Source: Gammaproteobacteria bacterium
GTDB taxonomy: Bacteria > Pseudomonadota > Gammaproteobacteria > Berkiellales > Berkiellaceae
Direction: 5' to 3'
Length of the DNA stretch: 64,000 bases
NCBI GenBank assembly: GCA_016191245.1
Contig: JACPOY010000015.1
Coordinates: 1 to 64,000 of the forward strand
In this document: positions 61,837-64,000 of the stretch, one piece after another
How the letters are laid out: every line of letters starts with the position of its first letter
Numbering within the stretch: the stretch's first letter is position 1
The notes under the pieces: generated by a model
Seen by the model: the letters and a program-made list of their open reading frames with translations, nothing else
Database searches by the model: none
What the model was told of the DNA's origin: nothing
Position numbers and translations under genes: made by a program

Positions 61837-62265
61837 GTGACAATTGAGGGTACATTTCTTGGTTTTGATTTTGGCACAAAGCGATTAGGCATTGCTGTTG
61901 GGCAATCTATTACCAAAACTGCAAGACCTCTTATTATTTTGTCAGTACATAAAGGCATTCCAAACTGGGATGAACTTGGCAAAATCGTTCATGAATGGTT
62001 ACCTAAAGGTCTCATTGTCGGCCTCGCCTTGCAACCTGATGGATCACATTCGCAAACGAGCCTTAAAGCAGAAAAATTAGGCCGGCAACTTGAACATCAT
62101 TTCAATCTTCCCGTTTATTATATCGAAGAAAGATTAACCAGCGTGGCCGCAAAAGAAAGAGCTAAAGAAACAAGCTCTTCTATTCTCATGCATCGAGATC
62201 TCGATGCTGTTGCCGCCGCAATAATCTTAGAATCCTGGTTTAATAGCACCCAAAGGAAATTTTAG
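61837..62265 (+). CDS. ruvX: Holliday-junction resolvase-like YqgF/RuvX
   Basis: A 142-residue RNase H-fold protein. The catalytic acid lies in GFDFGTKRLGIAVGQ, followed by PKGLIVGLALQPDGSHS, YIEERLTS and the C-terminal DLDAVAAAIILESW. The family has been linked to pre-16S rRNA 5'-end processing as well as to Holliday junction cleavage. It uses a GTG start. It lies three bases before pyrB; the pyrR gene found between them in Pseudomonas is absent here. Confidence 0.95.
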   Translation: MTIEGTFLGFDFGTKRLGIAVGQSITKTARPLIILSVHKGIPNWDELGKIVHEWLPKGLIVGLALQPDGSHSQTSLKAEKLGRQLEHHFNLPVYYIEERLTSVAAKERAKETSSSILMHRDLDAVAAAIILESWFNSTQRKF

Positions 62266-62268
62266 CGC

Positions 62269-63222
62269 ATGCTTCAATTTAATAAGCAAAAACGTTTAAA
62301 ACATCTGCTCACCATCGATGGATTAAAAAAAGAACATCTCATAGAAATTTTAGATAGAGCAGAAACATTTTTTTCTCCCAACGGTGAAATCATTCAAACT
62401 GATATGCTGCAAGGAAAAACTGTTGCCAATCTTTTTTTTGAAGCCAGTACTCGCACGCGTTCAACTTTTGAACTGGCCGCAAAAAAATTGTCCGCAAGTG
62501 TTTTAAACCTCGATATTTCTCACTCTTCTACATCAAAAGGCGAATCCTTGCGTGATACTGTTCGCAATTTGGAGGCCATGCAGTGTCAACTATTTGTTAT
62601 TAGACATGCAACCTCTGGTGCGACACATTTTGTGGCCCAACATGTAAATCCTAATGTTTCTATTATCAATGCCGGTGATGGATGTCATGCTCACCCTACA
62701 CAAGCCTTACTCGATATGTTTACCATACGAAAACATCGCGGAGAGTTTCATAAATTGAATGTTGCCATTGTCGGTGATATTTTGCATTCTCGTGTTGCCA
62801 GATCGCAAATTCATGCATTAAATATTTTAGGTGCTGGTGAAATTCGCGTTATTGGTCCTAAAACGTTACTACCCAGCCATGCTGAACAATTAGGCGTTCA
62901 TGTCTTTCATGATTTGCGACAAGGTCTGCAAGGCGTGGATGTTATTATGATGTTGCGTTTGCAACTGGAACGTATGCAACGAGCATTATTGCCAAAAGGC
63001 GGCGCTTATTACCGACAATATGGGCTCACCAGTGAAACTTTACGATTAGCAAACAAAGATGCCTTAATCATTCATCCAGGTCCTATCAACCGTGGTGTTG
63101 AAATCGAATCAGATATTGCAGATAGCCCAAATGCTGTGATCCTTGATCAAGTGACCAATGGCATCGCAGTTCGTATGGCTGTGATGTCACTATTAGTTGA
63201 AAATGCCAAAAAATCTTTATAG
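62269..63222 (+). CDS. pyrB: Aspartate carbamoyltransferase, catalytic chain
   Basis: Condenses carbamoyl phosphate and aspartate, the committed step of pyrimidine synthesis. The 317 residues show [18 protein letters not shown] (carbamoyl-phosphate site), [11 protein letters not shown], and the C-terminal [18 protein letters not shown]. There is no regulatory-chain gene (pyrI) after it; instead a degenerate dihydroorotase gene follows eight bases downstream, as in the Pseudomonas class-A type of enzyme. Confidence 0.97.
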   Translation: MLQFNKQKRLKHLLTIDGLKKEHLIEILDRAETFFSPNGEIIQTDMLQGKTVANLFFEASTRTRSTFELAAKKLSASVLNLDISHSSTSKGESLRDTVRNLEAMQCQLFVIRHATSGATHFVAQHVNPNVSIINAGDGCHAHPTQALLDMFTIRKHRGEFHKLNVAIVGDILHSRVARSQIHALNILGAGEIRVIGPKTLLPSHAEQLGVHVFHDLRQGLQGVDVIMMLRLQLERMQRALLPKGGAYYRQYGLTSETLRLANKDALIIHPGPINRGVEIESDIADSPNAVILDQVTNGIAVRMAVMSLLVENAKKSL

Positions 63223-63229
63223 GGTGCTC

Positions 63230-64000
63230 ATGAAAATTGCAATAAAACATGGCCGCGTTATCTGCCCAGCAAACAAAATAGATACGATTACCGATATCGC
63301 CATTGAAAATGGTAAAATTACCCATATTGGCAAATTGGATCCTGCTTTTGCAGCAGAGAAAACCATTGATGCCCAAAACAGATGGGTGCTGCCAGGTCTG
63401 GTTGATATCTGCCATAGACCACAAATGCAACATCCTCATGGAACCACGTTACAAGATGAGGCTGTCGCTGCGCTTAAAAGGGGAATCACTTCACTTTGTA
63501 TTCCACCCGATGGTGAGCCTATCGTCGATAATACAGCCAGTGTATTACGATTAATTAAACAAGGTGATATATCCTTACCTAGCATTTACCCCATAGGCGC
63601 ATTAACTTCGCGCTTAGAAGGGGAATCCATTGCTGATCTTACTGCGTTAATGGATGCAGGTTGTATTGCTTTAAGCAATGCACAAAAGCCTGTTAAAGAT
63701 TTACAAATTTTACGCAATTGTTATGAATATGCTGCAAGCTTTAATCTCCCTATTGTTATCTCGCCTCAAGATAACCATCTTGCAAAAAATGGCGTGGCGC
63801 ATGAAGGGGTAGTTGCCACACGATTAGGGTTGCCTGGGATCCCCTACACAGCAGAAACTATCGCCGTTGCACAACATCTATTATTAATTGAGCAATGTGG
63901 CGTTCGCGCACATTTCACTTGTCTATCTAGCGCAGCGGGCGTTGCACAAATTAGAGAAGCTAAAGCAAAAGGTTTACAAGTCAGCGCTGATACAGCTATG
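63230..64000 (+). CDS. pyrC: Dihydroorotase-like protein PyrC', probably non-catalytic (cut by window edge)
   Basis: The first 257 codons of a dihydroorotase-family gene; the 3' end is outside. The N-terminal strand and the block RWVLPGLVDICHRPQMQHPH align with the active-site block P-G-L-V-D-x-H-x-H of true dihydroorotases, but the H-x-H metal pair is replaced (D-I-C-H-R-P). Later family segments (LPSIYPIGALTSRLEGE, VAHEGVVATRLGLPGIPYTA) are kept. This matches the inactive PyrC' that Pseudomonas needs to hold aspartate carbamoyltransferase together, encoded directly after pyrB. A structural role is likely; a second, active dihydroorotase should exist elsewhere. Confidence 0.88.
   Translation, partial: MKIAIKHGRVICPANKIDTITDIAIENGKITHIGKLDPAFAAEKTIDAQNRWVLPGLVDICHRPQMQHPHGTTLQDEAVAALKRGITSLCIPPDGEPIVDNTASVLRLIKQGDISLPSIYPIGALTSRLEGESIADLTALMDAGCIALSNAQKPVKDLQILRNCYEYAASFNLPIVISPQDNHLAKNGVAHEGVVATRLGLPGIPYTAETIAVAQHLLLIEQCGVRAHFTCLSSAAGVAQIREAKAKGLQVSADTAM

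Overview
The window looks like chromosome of a gammaproteobacterium of the Legionellales type (Legionella, Coxiella, Berkiella or Aquicella relatives). Evidence: moderately AT-rich DNA; gammaproteobacterial gene orders (rppH-ptsP-lgt-thyA; ygfB-pepP-ubiH-ubiI next to zapA-ssrS-fau; ybbP-ybbA/tesA; tonB-yqgE-ruvX-pyrB); a split gcvPA/gcvPB; and eukaryotic-like proteins (a RhoGAP-domain protein and two ankyrin proteins) of the sort made by intracellular bacteria. The genus is an inference; no rRNA or tRNA gene is present.

Layout. 1-140: end of an IS4-family (IS50/Tn5-like) element. 376-4350: small ankyrin protein, mutM, EamA transporter, RhoGAP protein, acyltransferase. 4419-12640 (minus): folA, thyA, lgt, TauE-type permease, a PAS-GGDEF-EAL protein, ptsP and rppH, with three copies of one palindromic intergenic repeat (a fourth lies at 43930). 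12790-18312 (minus): six tandem outer-membrane beta-barrel paralogues. 18545-27196 (minus): ygfB-pepP-ubiH-ubiI-gcvT-gcvH-gcvPA-gcvPB. 27314-29862 (plus): zapA, 6S RNA, fau, EVE protein, rpiA, plus a 32-codon minus-strand ORF. 29921-36926 (minus): large ankyrin protein, DUF502 protein, unknown membrane protein, ybbP, ybbA; tesA is divergent from ybbA and shares a CATG start. 37764-43261: a giant low-complexity gene with a repeated F-V-x-D motif, split into two frames next to an exact 141-bp direct repeat. 44059-50792 (minus): tkt-gap-pgk-pyk-fba. 51649-54875: metK-ahcY-rsmE. 54848-60338 (minus): pilI-pilJ-chpA-chpC. 60420-64000: tonB, yqgE, ruvX, pyrB and a degenerate pyrC-like gene cut by the window edge.

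How they fit together. Most of the window is housekeeping: folate/thymidylate, lipoprotein maturation, glycine cleavage, ubiquinone hydroxylation, central carbon metabolism, the SAM cycle and pyrimidine synthesis. The accessory signal is the RhoGAP protein, the ankyrin proteins, the giant repeat protein, the unknown membrane protein at 32905-33771 and the barrel array. These are candidates for host interaction, but no secretion-system gene lies in the window, so secretion is not shown.
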